A stretch of 8,581 nt of DNA from Candidatus Rokuibacteriota bacterium (GCA_016179165.1 JACORX010000189.1:1-8581), one strand, 5' to 3'; positions 1-6,810 are shown, counted from the stretch's first letter. The notes: a model not told the origin generated them from the sequence alone. Numbers and translations: made by a program.

Positions 1-349
1 AGTAGACCGCCTTTAGATTCGTGGCCGGAGCGAACTCGCTGGGCCTCACCATCGGGGCCCGGCCCGGGGCCGGAGCTGGAGATGGAACTGGAGCTGGAGT
101 CAGAGCTGGAGCTGGAGTCGTACCTGGAGTCGTACCTGGAGTCGTACCTGGAGTCGTACCTGGAGTCGGCATCGGGACCGGAGTCGGCTTCGGGGCCGTG
201 GCCGGCGCGGGGGCCGGAGCCGCCTGCGGCGCCGAGGGAGCCGGGGCTACGGCGCCCGTAGTGGCGGGCCGCTTCGGGCACCCCACGAGGAATAGGGTGA
301 GAGCGAGAAGAGGCACCACCAGATACGCATGCGCCCGTGGCTTGGCCAT
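1..349 (-). CDS. pal: Peptidoglycan-associated lipoprotein Pal, N-terminal part (cut by window edge)
   Basis: Reading the minus strand from the ATG at 347-349 gives 116 codons that stay open to the window edge. Seen directly: a basic N-terminus (MAKPRAHAY), a hydrophobic stretch and a lipobox LVGC with Cys24 as the expected lipidated residue. A long Pro/Ala/Thr-rich linker (about residues 28-100) follows, then the sequence NLKAVY. In Pal proteins this last motif leads into the FDFD start of the OmpA-like peptidoglycan-binding domain, which would lie outside the window. Pal anchors the outer membrane to peptidoglycan and binds TolB. The position directly after tolB, 60 bp downstream with its own strong AAGGAGGA ribosome site (359-366), supports the call. 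The linker is unusually long and contains a tandem PGTT repeat. The OmpA domain itself is not visible, so identification rests on the lipobox, linker and gene order. Confidence 0.85.
   Translation of the reverse strand, partial: MAKPRAHAYLVVPLLALTLFLVGCPKRPATTGAVAPAPSAPQAAPAPAPATAPKPTPVPMPTPGTTPGTTPGTTPGTTPAPALTPAPVPSPAPAPGRAPMVRPSEFAPATNLKAVY
121..168. repeat. Four perfect 12-bp tandem repeats in the pal linker
   Basis: TACCTGGAGTCG is repeated four times without mismatch on the plus strand. On the coding (minus) strand each unit encodes Pro-Gly-Thr-Thr. The unit is a multiple of three, so copy-number change by slippage would lengthen or shorten the Pal linker without shifting the frame. 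A looser GAGCTG-type six-base repeat (about 71-120, encoding Pro-Ala runs) continues on one side. Confidence 0.95.
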
Positions 350-358
350 AGCGTCACA

Positions 359-366
359 TCCTCCTT
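359..366 (-). promoter_or_regulatory. Strong ribosome binding site of pal
   Basis: AAGGAGGA on the minus strand, nine bases before the pal ATG. This is the best Shine-Dalgarno match in the tol operon. It fits the need for high Pal copy number and independent re-initiation after the 60-bp gap that follows tolB. Confidence 0.75.
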
Positions 367-409
367 GTCAAGCTTTGGTGAAGAGTCCAACGCAAACAGG
401 GCAATTCTA

Positions 410-1753
410 TCACGGAAGGCGGGGCGACCAAGCCGGACTTGACGCCTGGCCCGGCCCTCCGGTCAGGACTTGCGGTTCCGATCCGTCGGCGAGCATGGTG
501 ACGAGCTGCGTCCCCCCGAGACGACTTGACTGGAAGACGAGGTGCCGCCCGTTCGGCGACCATGAAGCGCTCTCGTTGTCGCCGGAGCCCGCGGTCAGAC
601 GCCGCAGGTTCGAGCCGTCCGGGCCGACCGCCCAAATGTCGTGGTTGCCCTGCCTGGAGGTGAAGGCGATCGTGTCGCCCTTGGGCGACCATCGCGGCTG
701 GGTGTTGAACCCCTTCGACGTCACGCGCCGGACGTTGGTGCCCTCGGCGTCCATGACGAAGATCTGCGCCGGCCCCGAGCGGTCGGACACGAAGGCGAGC
801 TCTCGCCCCGTCGGCGACCATGTCGGCTCCGTGTCGATCGCGGCGTGCGTCGTCAGCCTCCGGAAGTCGCCGGTCGTCACCGTCAGGAGGTAGATCTCGG
901 GGTTGCCGTCCTTCGACAAGGTCAGCGCCACCGTGTGGCCGTCCGGGCTCCAGGCGGGCGAGGAGTTGATCCCCGCGTAGCCCGCCAGGAGATGCACCGG
1001 CCGGCGCTCAAAGGGGAAGATACGGTACAGGAACGGGTAGCCGTTCATGTACGACGTGAAGGCGAGTGAGCGCGAGTCGGGGCTCCAGGTCGGCGACATG
1101 TTGATGGACTTGTTGGCGGTCATGGGCGCAGCGCCCGCGCCATCGTAGTCCATCAGGTAGAGCTCCTTGACCCCCGAGCGCGTGCTGGCAAACGCCATCT
1201 TGGTGTCGGCGACACCGCGCTCACCGGTGACGAGCAGCACGACCTCGTCGGCGATCTTGTGGGCGGCGCGGCGGGGCTCCGAGACGTGCGCGACGAGCTT
1301 CTTCGATCCGATCAGGTTGAATTCGGGCGAGGTCAGGTCGTACAACCGCATCTCCACTTCGAAGCGGTCGCCGCGCACGGCGAGGAGCCCCTGCAGCGCC
1401 TGCAGAGCCCCGTTCGCCGCGAACTCCTGGAGCCGCGGCTTGAGCGCGTCGGCGCCGCCCTGCGGCAAGGTGGGCGTGCCCGATACCACGCTGAAGAGCG
1501 ACGTGAAGGCAAGATCCGCGGCGGTGATCTCCGGCAGCCGCTTGGCCCAGTTCTGCGGGTCGGTACCGCTTACGAGCGTGAAGTCTGGAACGGCGATATT
1601 GATCTTCTTCATCAGCCCAGGCCGGACGTTGAGCTCGACATCGGGATTCTGCGAGCTGGCCGGCGCAAGACCCAGGGCTGCCGCGGCAAAGATCGCGACG
1701 ACGGCGGCGGCCGGCGCAGCCAGCCGGCGGGCAGGGCGCGGGAAGCGCGTCAT
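410..1753 (-). CDS. tolB: Tol-Pal system beta-propeller protein TolB
   Basis: 447 residues, close to the usual TolB length (about 430). A signal peptide is visible: Arg-rich start, hydrophobic core around 13-30, likely cleavage after APA at about residue 32. An N-terminal alpha/beta domain (about 40-180) is followed by a beta-propeller. The propeller shows six WSP blade motifs at residues 223, 268, 312, 355, 398 and 442, spaced 43-45 residues apart and typically followed by (D/N)G...AF.S. TolB is periplasmic and passes between Pal and the TolA C-terminal domain during envelope constriction. The ATG overlaps the stop of the preceding tolA-like gene by four bases (ATGA, 1750-1753), so the start is secure and translation is coupled. 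The last blade motif lies almost at the C-terminus (WSPRLP), as is normal when N-terminal strands close the propeller. Confidence 0.96.
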   Translation of the reverse strand: MTRFPRPARRLAAPAAAVVAIFAAAALGLAPASSQNPDVELNVRPGLMKKINIAVPDFTLVSGTDPQNWAKRLPEITAADLAFTSLFSVVSGTPTLPQGGADALKPRLQEFAANGALQALQGLLAVRGDRFEVEMRLYDLTSPEFNLIGSKKLVAHVSEPRRAAHKIADEVVLLVTGERGVADTKMAFASTRSGVKELYLMDYDGAGAAPMTANKSINMSPTWSPDSRSLAFTSYMNGYPFLYRIFPFERRPVHLLAGYAGINSSPAWSPDGHTVALTLSKDGNPEIYLLTVTTGDFRRLTTHAAIDTEPTWSPTGRELAFVSDRSGPAQIFVMDAEGTNVRRVTSKGFNTQPRWSPKGDTIAFTSRQGNHDIWAVGPDGSNLRRLTAGSGDNESASWSPNGRHLVFQSSRLGGTQLVTMLADGSEPQVLTGGPGQASSPAWSPRLP

Positions 1754-2610
1754 CCGTGCTTCAAGTCGAAATTGAAGAGCACGCGGAGGGAGGACTTGGC
1801 CCAGCCCGGGGGAAGCGGCGGGAACGGGCTCGCCTCGGTGACGGCGCGAAGCGCGGCACGATCGTAGAAGCTGCTGCCCGAGCTCTCCTCGAGGATGGGC
1901 GGCGCAATGGAGCCGTCCCGCCGGATCTCGACGTAGATCCGCGGCTTCTGGGCGGGTTCGCTGGAGCGGTTCTGCGTCTGCCAGCGCTCCTCGACCTTCT
2001 GGAGCACCTGCCGCAGGTACGCCTTGTAGGGAAAATCGGTCGACTCGAGCGTGAGCGAGCCTTGCCCAGCGACGGAGCCGGTGGTCTGCCCGAGCGTCGC
2101 CACCGACGGCCGCGAGGCCGGTTCGACCGCCGTCTTGCCGCGCCGGTCAGACGGCATGGACAGCGGCGGGAGTTCGCGCTGGCCCGGGCGGGACGTCACC
2201 TCTCGCCAGGGCAGGGCTGCGTTTGTGGGCTTCGCAGCCCCGCGCGAGGGCAGGGCCACCTCCGTGGGCGTGGGTTTCGCCGCCTCGCGCTCGCGCGGCA
2301 CGGGGTCGGGGGCGATCTCGCGCGCGGCCGGCTTGAGCGTGCGCGCCGGCAGGGGGGCCGCGCTCCCCGCCGGATTGCCGACGGCCGCGATGGACGAGAC
2401 GAGGTTGACCACGTGCACCCGCGGGCGATCCCAGGCGCCCGAAAGCGTCGCGGCCACGAGCGCGGCGACGATGACGACGTGGCCCAGCACGGACAAGGCC
2501 AGCGCCTTGATCGGCACGGGCGCCGGCGCGGGAGCCGCCGCCGCCCGCCGGCGCGTTGCGTGAACGGGGGAGGGCATGGGCAGCCCGCGGGAGACGGTGG
2601 ACGCCCTCAT
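1750..2610 (-). CDS. tolA: TolA/TonB-like energy-transducing protein
   Basis: 286 residues. A cytoplasmic basic N-terminus precedes one membrane segment (about 35-58) containing Ser40-x3-His44. This is the SxxxH signature by which TonB and TolA contact their ExbB/TolQ motor. A Pro/Ala/Arg-rich periplasmic spacer (about 60-185) follows. A TonB-type C-terminal domain (about 190-286) contains FPYKAYLRQVLQKVEERW, then YVEIRRDGSI, SSGSSFYDRAALRAV and a terminal FNFDL strand. By position between tolR and tolB it should act as TolA, carrying proton-motive-force energy to TolB-Pal. The spacer is Pro-rich and short rather than the long Ala/Lys/Glu helix of enterobacterial TolA, so by sequence alone it would be labelled TonB C-terminal domain protein. 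The ATG overlaps the tolR stop (ATGA, 2607-2610) and has GAGG just upstream. An internal ATG at 2577 lacks a ribosome site. Confidence 0.88.
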   Translation of the reverse strand: MRASTVSRGLPMPSPVHATRRRAAAAPAPAPVPIKALALSVLGHVVIVAALVAATLSGAWDRPRVHVVNLVSSIAAVGNPAGSAAPLPARTLKPAAREIAPDPVPREREAAKPTPTEVALPSRGAAKPTNAALPWREVTSRPGQRELPPLSMPSDRRGKTAVEPASRPSVATLGQTTGSVAGQGSLTLESTDFPYKAYLRQVLQKVEERWQTQNRSSEPAQKPRIYVEIRRDGSIAPPILEESSGSSFYDRAALRAVTEASPFPPLPPGWAKSSLRVLFNFDLKHG

Positions 2611-3044
2611 GATCCTCGCACGGGTTCGGTGACCATGCCCAGCTTCTCGATGCCGGACTTGCGGATCCTGTCCATGGTCTCGACGACAAACCCGTACTGC
2701 AGGGCCTGGTCCGCTTTCAGGTAGAGGGTTTTGTCCGTGCGGTTCTTGAAGGTGTCGCGCAGCGTCTGCTCGAGCGAGGCGAGCGCCAACGGCTTGCCGT
2801 TGAGATAGATCCGCTGGTCCTTGGTGAGCGTCACCTCCATCCGCTCTTCCGTCACCGTCGGCCTGCCGGCGGTCTTCGGAAGGTTGACGTCGATGCCTCG
2901 GTACATGAGGGGCGCCGTCAGCATGAAGATGAGCAGCAGCACGAGGACGACGTCCACAAGCGGAATGATGTTGATCTCGGACAGGGCGCCGCCGGCGCGG
3001 CGGCCTCCACCGCCGCCGTTCCCGTGGTCCATGGAGAAGGCCAT
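2607..3044 (-). CDS. tolR: Biopolymer transporter ExbD/TolR
   Basis: 145 residues, the normal family length. A Gly-rich cytoplasmic N-terminus leads into the diagnostic block SEINIIPLVDVVLVLLLIFM (residues 22-41), a single membrane helix. Asp31 matches the conserved protonatable aspartate of TolR/ExbD. A periplasmic domain with VTLTKDQRIYLNG and TLYLKADQALQYG follows. It forms the proton-driven motor with TolQ. The gene starts four bases after the tolQ stop and ends inside the tolA start (ATGA overlap). ATG codons exist at residues 1 and 5. The first is chosen because a CAGG ribosome site lies a suitable distance upstream, while the second has none. Confidence 0.94.
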   Translation of the reverse strand: MAFSMDHGNGGGGGRRAGGALSEINIIPLVDVVLVLLLIFMLTAPLMYRGIDVNLPKTAGRPTVTEERMEVTLTKDQRIYLNGKPLALASLEQTLRDTFKNRTDKTLYLKADQALQYGFVVETMDRIRKSGIEKLGMVTEPVRGS

Positions 3045-3048
3045 TGAG

Positions 3049-3774
3049 CTACCTGTTCGCCGGCTTTGCGGGCGCGGGCCGTGCGAAGATGTTCACGAGC
3101 TCGAGCGTGAAGCCGTCCATCTCGGTCGCCAGGCGCCTCGTGCGATTGATGAAGAAGTTGTAGCCCATGACGGCCGGGATCGCCGCGCCCAGCCCAGCGG
3201 CCGTGGCGATTAGCGCCTCGGAGATGCCCGGCGCCACGACGGCCAGGCTCGCGGAGCCCTGCTGCCCGATGCCGTGGAAGGCGCTCATGATGCCGACGAT
3301 CGTGCCGAAGAGGCCGATGAAGGGCGCGGCGCTGGCCGTCGTGGCGAGGAAGGGCAGGTAGCGCTCCATGCGCGCTACCTCGATCTCCGTCGCCCGGCGC
3401 ATCGCCCTGTGCGCGGCGTCGAGCGCGTCACGCGGCAGGCCTTCGCCGTCCTCGAGCGCGGCGTCCACCTCGTCCACGCCGCCGTAGACGCTCGACAGCT
3501 CGAGGCCCGCGGCCGAGTAGAGCTGGGCGAGCGGGCTCGAGCGGAACTTCTTCGCGGCGCCGTAGATGATCGAGAATCGCCGCCCCTCCCGGTAGCCCCG
3601 CATGAAGCCTTTCGCGTCGCGTTTGAGGGCGCGGAACTCCCACCACTTCTCGACGATGAGGGCCCAGCAGATGACCGAGAAGAAGAGGAGCACGCCCAAT
3701 ACGAACCTGGCGAGAGGACCCGCCTGAAGGATCAGGTCGAGGACGTTGGAAGACATCGCGGCCTGAGGTGGCAA
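3049..3774 (-). CDS. tolQ: MotA/TolQ/ExbB proton channel family protein TolQ
   Basis: From the preferred TTG start at 3772-3774 the protein has 241 residues (family about 230). It has three membrane helices at about residues 20-41, 140-166 and 183-208, with the family block APFIGLFGTIVGIMSAF in the second. A large cytoplasmic loop separates helices 1 and 2. It forms the TolQ-TolR stator that uses proton flow to drive TolA. The open frame extends to an ATG at 3843, but that codon lies inside the promoter and upstream of the likely transcript start. AAAGGAG (3781-3787) stands six bases before the TTG, whereas the in-frame ATG at 3756 lacks a good site. The start is therefore inferred from ribosome-site spacing. 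First gene of the operon. No ybgC-like gene precedes it here. Confidence 0.93.
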   Translation of the reverse strand: MPPQAAMSSNVLDLILQAGPLARFVLGVLLFFSVICWALIVEKWWEFRALKRDAKGFMRGYREGRRFSIIYGAAKKFRSSPLAQLYSAAGLELSSVYGGVDEVDAALEDGEGLPRDALDAAHRAMRRATEIEVARMERYLPFLATTASAAPFIGLFGTIVGIMSAFHGIGQQGSASLAVVAPGISEALIATAAGLGAAIPAVMGYNFFINRTRRLATEMDGFTLELVNIFARPAPAKPANR

Positions 3775-3780
3775 GCGGGA

Positions 3781-3787
3781 CTCCTTT
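3781..3787 (-). promoter_or_regulatory. Ribosome binding site deciding a TTG start for tolQ
   Basis: AAAGGAG on the minus strand with a six-base spacer to TTG (3772-3774). The site is too far (24 bases) from the ATG at 3756 and lies downstream of the ATG at 3843, so it supports the TTG alone. Confidence 0.7.
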
Positions 3788-3820
3788 ATTGACGGAAAGT
3801 CGTACCAGGGGGCACAGCTG

Positions 3821-3850
3821 ATGATACCCAGGCAGCGCGACAAGTGTCAA
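3821..3850 (-). promoter_or_regulatory. Sigma70-type promoter of the tol-pal operon
   Basis: On the minus strand a perfect -35 TTGACA (3845-3850) and a -10 TATCAT (3821-3826, five of six consensus bases) are separated by 18 bp. The transcript would begin near 3814, leaving a leader of about 40 bases before the TTG start of tolQ. No other gene separates it from the operon. Confidence 0.75.
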
Positions 3851-3878
3851 CGAATTTGGCCAGAAATGCCCGGTTTAT

Positions 3879-3907
3879 TTGACAGCGCTGGGAGCGGGCC
3901 GTATAAG
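3879..3907 (+). promoter_or_regulatory. Sigma70-type promoter of the lgt operon
   Basis: TTGACA (3879-3884, perfect) and TATAAG (3902-3907, five of six) are separated by the optimal 17 bp. The predicted start of transcription, about 3913-3915, falls only a few bases before the lgt ATG at 3917. The AAGGGA that could act as a ribosome site overlaps the -10 box and would not be in such a transcript. The two -35 boxes of this and the tol promoter are 28 bp apart and face away from each other. Confidence 0.75.
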
Positions 3908-3916
3908 GGAAGCCGT

Positions 3917-4702
3917 ATGTTCCACTCCCCCGGCGCTATCGTCTTGCAGATGGGCCCCCTGACCTTCCGCTGGTACGGCATCCTCATGGCCAGCGCCATG
4001 GCGTTGGGCCTCTGGCTCGCCTATCGCGAGGCCGTGAGGCGAGACGTGGACCCTGACAGCCTGCTCAAGGCTTGCGAGCTGGGGCTCCTCGGCGGGCTCG
4101 TGGGCGCGCGTCTCTACTACGTCGTCTTCAACCTGGACTACTACACCCGCTACCCGGCCAAGATCCTTGCGGTGTGGGAGGGCGGGCTTGCCATCCACGG
4201 CGGCGTGCTGGGCGGACTCCTCCTCGGCGGCGGCTACGCGCTGTGGCGCGGGTTGCCGGCCGTCACGTACCTGGATATCGCCGCGCCGAGCTTGGCGCTG
4301 GGACAGGCCATAGGCCGGTGGGGTAACTTCTTCAACGAGGAGGCCTTCGGCACGCCGACGGACCTGCCGTGGCGGCTCTACATCTCGGCGCCGCACCGAC
4401 CCGTCCAGTACGCCCAGGATGAGTTCTTCCACCCGACGTTCCTGTACGAGTCGGTGTGGGATCTCCTCGTCTTCATCGTCCTGGTCCGCGCCTTTCGGGA
4501 CCGACTTCAGCGGGCGCCGGGCGCGCTGTTTCTGACCTATCTCGGGCTCTACTCCGTCGGCCGTTTCATTACCGAGGCTCTCCGCACCGACGCGCTCATG
4601 TTAGGTCCCCTTCGGGTGGCACAGCTGGCCAGCGTCGTCGGCGTGGCGCTCGCGCTCGTGGGCGTCCCGCTGCTTCTGCGCCGGGCCCGCGCCGCCGCCT
4701 GA
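3917..4702 (+). CDS. lgt: Phosphatidylglycerol-prolipoprotein diacylglyceryl transferase Lgt
   Basis: 261 residues from the ATG at 3917. An in-frame extension back to 3821 runs through the promoter and is rejected. Lgt is an inner-membrane enzyme that moves diacylglycerol from phosphatidylglycerol to the lipobox cysteine of prolipoproteins, the first step of their maturation; Pal in this window is an expected substrate. Visible family features are GPLTFRWYGILM at the N-terminus, IHGGVLGG (about 93-100), the Lgt signature GRWGNFFNEEAFG (133-145), HPTFLYES (172-179) and GRFITEALRTD near the C-terminus, within several hydrophobic helices. The Arg of GRWGNF corresponds to a residue known to be essential in E. 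coli Lgt. First gene of a four-gene operon, followed after four bases by a hydrolase gene. Length and start match characterised Lgt proteins. Confidence 0.96.
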   Translation: MFHSPGAIVLQMGPLTFRWYGILMASAMALGLWLAYREAVRRDVDPDSLLKACELGLLGGLVGARLYYVVFNLDYYTRYPAKILAVWEGGLAIHGGVLGGLLLGGGYALWRGLPAVTYLDIAAPSLALGQAIGRWGNFFNEEAFGTPTDLPWRLYISAPHRPVQYAQDEFFHPTFLYESVWDLLVFIVLVRAFRDRLQRAPGALFLTYLGLYSVGRFITEALRTDALMLGPLRVAQLASVVGVALALVGVPLLLRRARAAA

Positions 4703-4706
4703 CGCC

Positions 4707-5495
4707 GTGCACTTCGTCTTCCTCGGCAGCTCGGGGGCCATCCCCGGGCGGGACCGCGACACGACATCCCTCGTCTTCGTCGGCCCACGCGACGCCGTCC
4801 TCGTGGACTGCGGCGGCAGTCCCGCCCAGAAGCTCCTCATGGCAGGGGTGGACCCGCTCGCGCTTTCCCGCGTCGTCATCACGCATATCCACCCCGACCA
4901 CGCCTACGGCTTGCCATCCCTCGTGCAGACCCTGTTCCTGCTAGGCCGGCAAGCCCCCCTCCACCTCGCGTGCCGCGAGGAGCACGCGGCGCCGCTCCGC
5001 GCGCTGCTGGGCCTCTTCGGCCTGCTGGAGCGCCCCGGGATATTCCCTCTCGTATGGGAGCCGGTGCCTCCGCGCGAGGGCTTTGCCGTCGGCACGCCCG
5101 GGGGCGGCACGCCCGGAGACTTCGCGATCACGGCGTCGCCGAATGCCCACGGCGGCATGCCCAACATGGCGCTGCGCTTCGAGGCGCCGGGCCGGCCCGC
5201 TGTCGTCTACTCCTCCGACACCGAGCCCTGCGCCGCGGTGGAAGCGCTCGCACGCGGCGCTCACACGCTCATTCACGAGGCGACCTTCTCAGAACGGCGG
5301 CCCCGCGGCATGGGCGCGCATTCCACGGCCGCCCAGGCCGGGGAGATCGCGGCTCGGGCCGGCGTGACGCGGCTCATCCTCGCCCACATCGACGCCGGCC
5401 TCCACGGCGAGCTCGACGCGCTTCGAGAGGAGGCGCGCGCCCGGTTTCCCGGCACGGTGGAGATCGCCCGGGAACTCGTGCCGTACCCGCTGTGA
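4707..5495 (+). CDS. Metallo-beta-lactamase-fold hydrolase, RNase Z-like
   Basis: 262 residues from a GTG four bases after the lgt stop; no ribosome site is visible, so translation is probably coupled. The opening FLGSSGAIPG, the THIHPDH metal motif (His60, His62, Asp64, His65), His148, SSDTEP (Asp171), HEATF (190-194), the HST motif at His205 and LAHID (His227) follow the RNase Z/arylsulfatase branch of the superfamily, with all seven zinc ligands apparently present. True tRNase Z carries a flexible tRNA-binding arm between the ligands equivalent to His148 and Asp171. Here only 22 residues separate them, so the arm looks absent and a small-molecule esterase or phosphodiesterase role is as likely as tRNA 3'-end processing. 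The start is reasonable because the first beta strand begins at once. The substrate is unknown. Confidence 0.88.
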   Translation: MHFVFLGSSGAIPGRDRDTTSLVFVGPRDAVLVDCGGSPAQKLLMAGVDPLALSRVVITHIHPDHAYGLPSLVQTLFLLGRQAPLHLACREEHAAPLRALLGLFGLLERPGIFPLVWEPVPPREGFAVGTPGGGTPGDFAITASPNAHGGMPNMALRFEAPGRPAVVYSSDTEPCAAVEALARGAHTLIHEATFSERRPRGMGAHSTAAQAGEIAARAGVTRLILAHIDAGLHGELDALREEARARFPGTVEIARELVPYPL

Positions 5496-6139
5496 CGCCG
5501 CGCATCGCCCGCGCGCAGGCCCTCCAGGCCCGGCTGCGCCGCCGCGTGCGGACTCGCGGCGGCCCCCGCCACGTGAGGCTCGTGGCAGGGGCCGACCTGG
5601 CCTATCGCGGCGACGGATCGCGCGCGTGGGCCGCCGTCGTCCTCTGGGCGCCGAGCGACGGCGCCATTGTGGAGACCGTTACGGTCTCCGGGCGCCCGAG
5701 CTTCCCGTACGTGCCCGGCTATCTCTCCTTCCGTGAGGGCCCGCTCCTCTTGCGTGCCTTCGGGCGCCTCCGGCACAGGCCCGACCTCGTCCTCTTCGAC
5801 GGGCAGGGCATCGCGCATCCGCGCGGGATCGGCCTCGCCTCGCACTTGGGCGTGCTGCTCGATCTGCCGAGCGTCGGCTGCGCGAAGTCGCGTCTGGTCG
5901 GAGAGCACGGCGAGCCCGGGCCGCGGCGCGGCGACTGGACGCCGCTCGCGCTCGCGGGTTGTCAGGTAGGGGCAGTGGTGCGCACGCGGGACGGCGTCAA
6001 GCCGCTCTGGGTCTCGCCCGGCCACCGCATCGGCATCCGCCAGGCCGTCCGGTGGACTCTCGCCTGCTGCCGAACGCGCGTGCCCGAGCCGATCCGCCTG
6101 GCCGAGCAGATGGTCAACCGTCTCAAGGCCGGCCGGTGA
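5492..6139 (+). CDS. nfi: Endonuclease V (deoxyinosine 3' endonuclease)
   Basis: 215 residues from a GTG overlapping the preceding stop by four bases (GTGA, 5492-5495). E. coli Nfi has 223. EndoV recognises deoxyinosine, from adenine deamination, and nicks the second phosphodiester 3' of it. Visible motifs: GADLAY (Asp35), PYVPGYLSFREGP (Tyr73 and Pro75 of the base-sensing wedge, Glu82), LFDGQGIAHPRGIGLASHLG (Asp103), Lys132 in CAKSRL, and SPGHR (His178). Asp35, Glu82 and Asp103 match the metal-binding carboxylates known in Thermotoga EndoV, so it is expected to be active. The open frame extends upstream to 4970 but runs antiparallel to sense in the hydrolase gene, hence the GTG choice. It overlaps the downstream methyltransferase start by another GTGA, linking a nuclease and a methylase in one coupled unit. 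Confidence 0.95.
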   Translation: MTPRIARAQALQARLRRRVRTRGGPRHVRLVAGADLAYRGDGSRAWAAVVLWAPSDGAIVETVTVSGRPSFPYVPGYLSFREGPLLLRAFGRLRHRPDLVLFDGQGIAHPRGIGLASHLGVLLDLPSVGCAKSRLVGEHGEPGPRRGDWTPLALAGCQVGAVVRTRDGVKPLWVSPGHRIGIRQAVRWTLACCRTRVPEPIRLAEQMVNRLKAGR

Positions 6140-6810
6140 TCGTCTACGAGAGCAGGGACGGACGGGCGCGGCTCTACCAGGGCGACAGCCGCGATCTCTC
6201 GCCGGTCCCGACGGCCAGCGTCGGCGTCATCCTGACCTCGCCGCCCTACTGGATCGCAGACAGCGGCCGCGGCGCCGCCGACCGCTACGCGCGGAACCTG
6301 GCCGTCGCCTTCGGCCGCGAGTGGCGCCGCGTGCTGGCGCCCGGCGGCGACCTCTGGCTGGTCCTGGGCGACCGCCATGACGGCCGGGAGTGGGTCGGCT
6401 TCGATGGACTGGTGACCGGGTGGCTCAGGCGCACGGGCTGGCGGCTCCAGTCCAAGGGCCTCTGGATCCAGACGCGCCCGCGCGAGCGGTGGGACAACCG
6501 CATCAACTACCTGCTGCGCTTCCGCAAAGCCGGGAGCCGCGTGCGCCCGTCGGGCGCCACGCTCTGCTGGATGCTGCCGCTGCCGCGCACGCACCCGGAG
6601 AGCATCTGGGACGCCACGCCCGAGCCCGTGCTGCGCGCGCTGCTCCTCGCGAGCCGGAAGCGCGGTGCGGTGCTGGATCCATTCTGCGGCGCGGGCACGG
6701 TGGGACGCGTGGCGCTCGGCCTCGGCCGCGAGTGGATCGGCGTCGAGCGCGATCCGCGAATGGCGCGCCTCACGGCCCGCCGCCTGAAGCTGATAGGGGT
6801 CAGGTCTTGA
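6136..6810 (+). CDS. DNA methyltransferase, beta-class (N4-cytosine or N6-adenine)
   Basis: 224 residues from a GTG in the GTGA overlap with nfi (6136-6139). The catalytic motif IV, TSPPYW (34-39), precedes the S-adenosylmethionine-binding motif I, LDPFCGAGTVG (180-190), and motif II GVERD (202-206). This order defines the beta class, and SPPYW is common in N4-cytosine enzymes though also seen in N6-adenine ones. Target sequence unknown; the roughly 140 residues between the motifs must hold the recognition region. No restriction enzyme gene of a recognised type is adjacent, so it looks like an orphan methylase unless the coupled endonuclease V has a partner role. The last four residues (GVRS) and the stop codon are supplied by the inverted-repeat element starting at 6796, so the original C-terminus has probably been altered by a few residues. 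The core fold seems complete. Confidence 0.88.
   Translation: MIVYESRDGRARLYQGDSRDLSPVPTASVGVILTSPPYWIADSGRGAADRYARNLAVAFGREWRRVLAPGGDLWLVLGDRHDGREWVGFDGLVTGWLRRTGWRLQSKGLWIQTRPRERWDNRINYLLRFRKAGSRVRPSGATLCWMLPLPRTHPESIWDATPEPVLRALLLASRKRGAVLDPFCGAGTVGRVALGLGREWIGVERDPRMARLTARRLKLIGVRS
6796..6809 (+). repeat. Left terminal inverted repeat
   Basis: GGGGTCAGGTCTTG, the exact reverse complement of 6876-6889. It overlaps the end of the methyltransferase frame and provides its stop codon TGA together with the next base. Confidence 0.9.

Noticed and set aside
461..472. GGTCAGGACTTG, 11 of 12 bases like the element end GGTCAGGTCTTG
   Set aside because: It lies inside the intact TolB coding sequence (the VLTGG region of a propeller blade), has a mismatch and no partner repeat, so chance similarity is the better explanation.
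21..893. 290-residue plus-strand frame with Gly/Ala/Val repeats
   Set aside because: Antisense to pal and tolB. The repeats are simply the complement of the Pro-rich Pal linker, and the sense strand has a lipobox and TolB motifs.
4970..5491. Upstream in-frame extension of endonuclease V to an ATG at 4970
   Set aside because: It overlaps the hydrolase gene in another frame and is Arg-rich with no family similarity. The GTG at 5492 gives the normal EndoV length and a coupled GTGA overlap.
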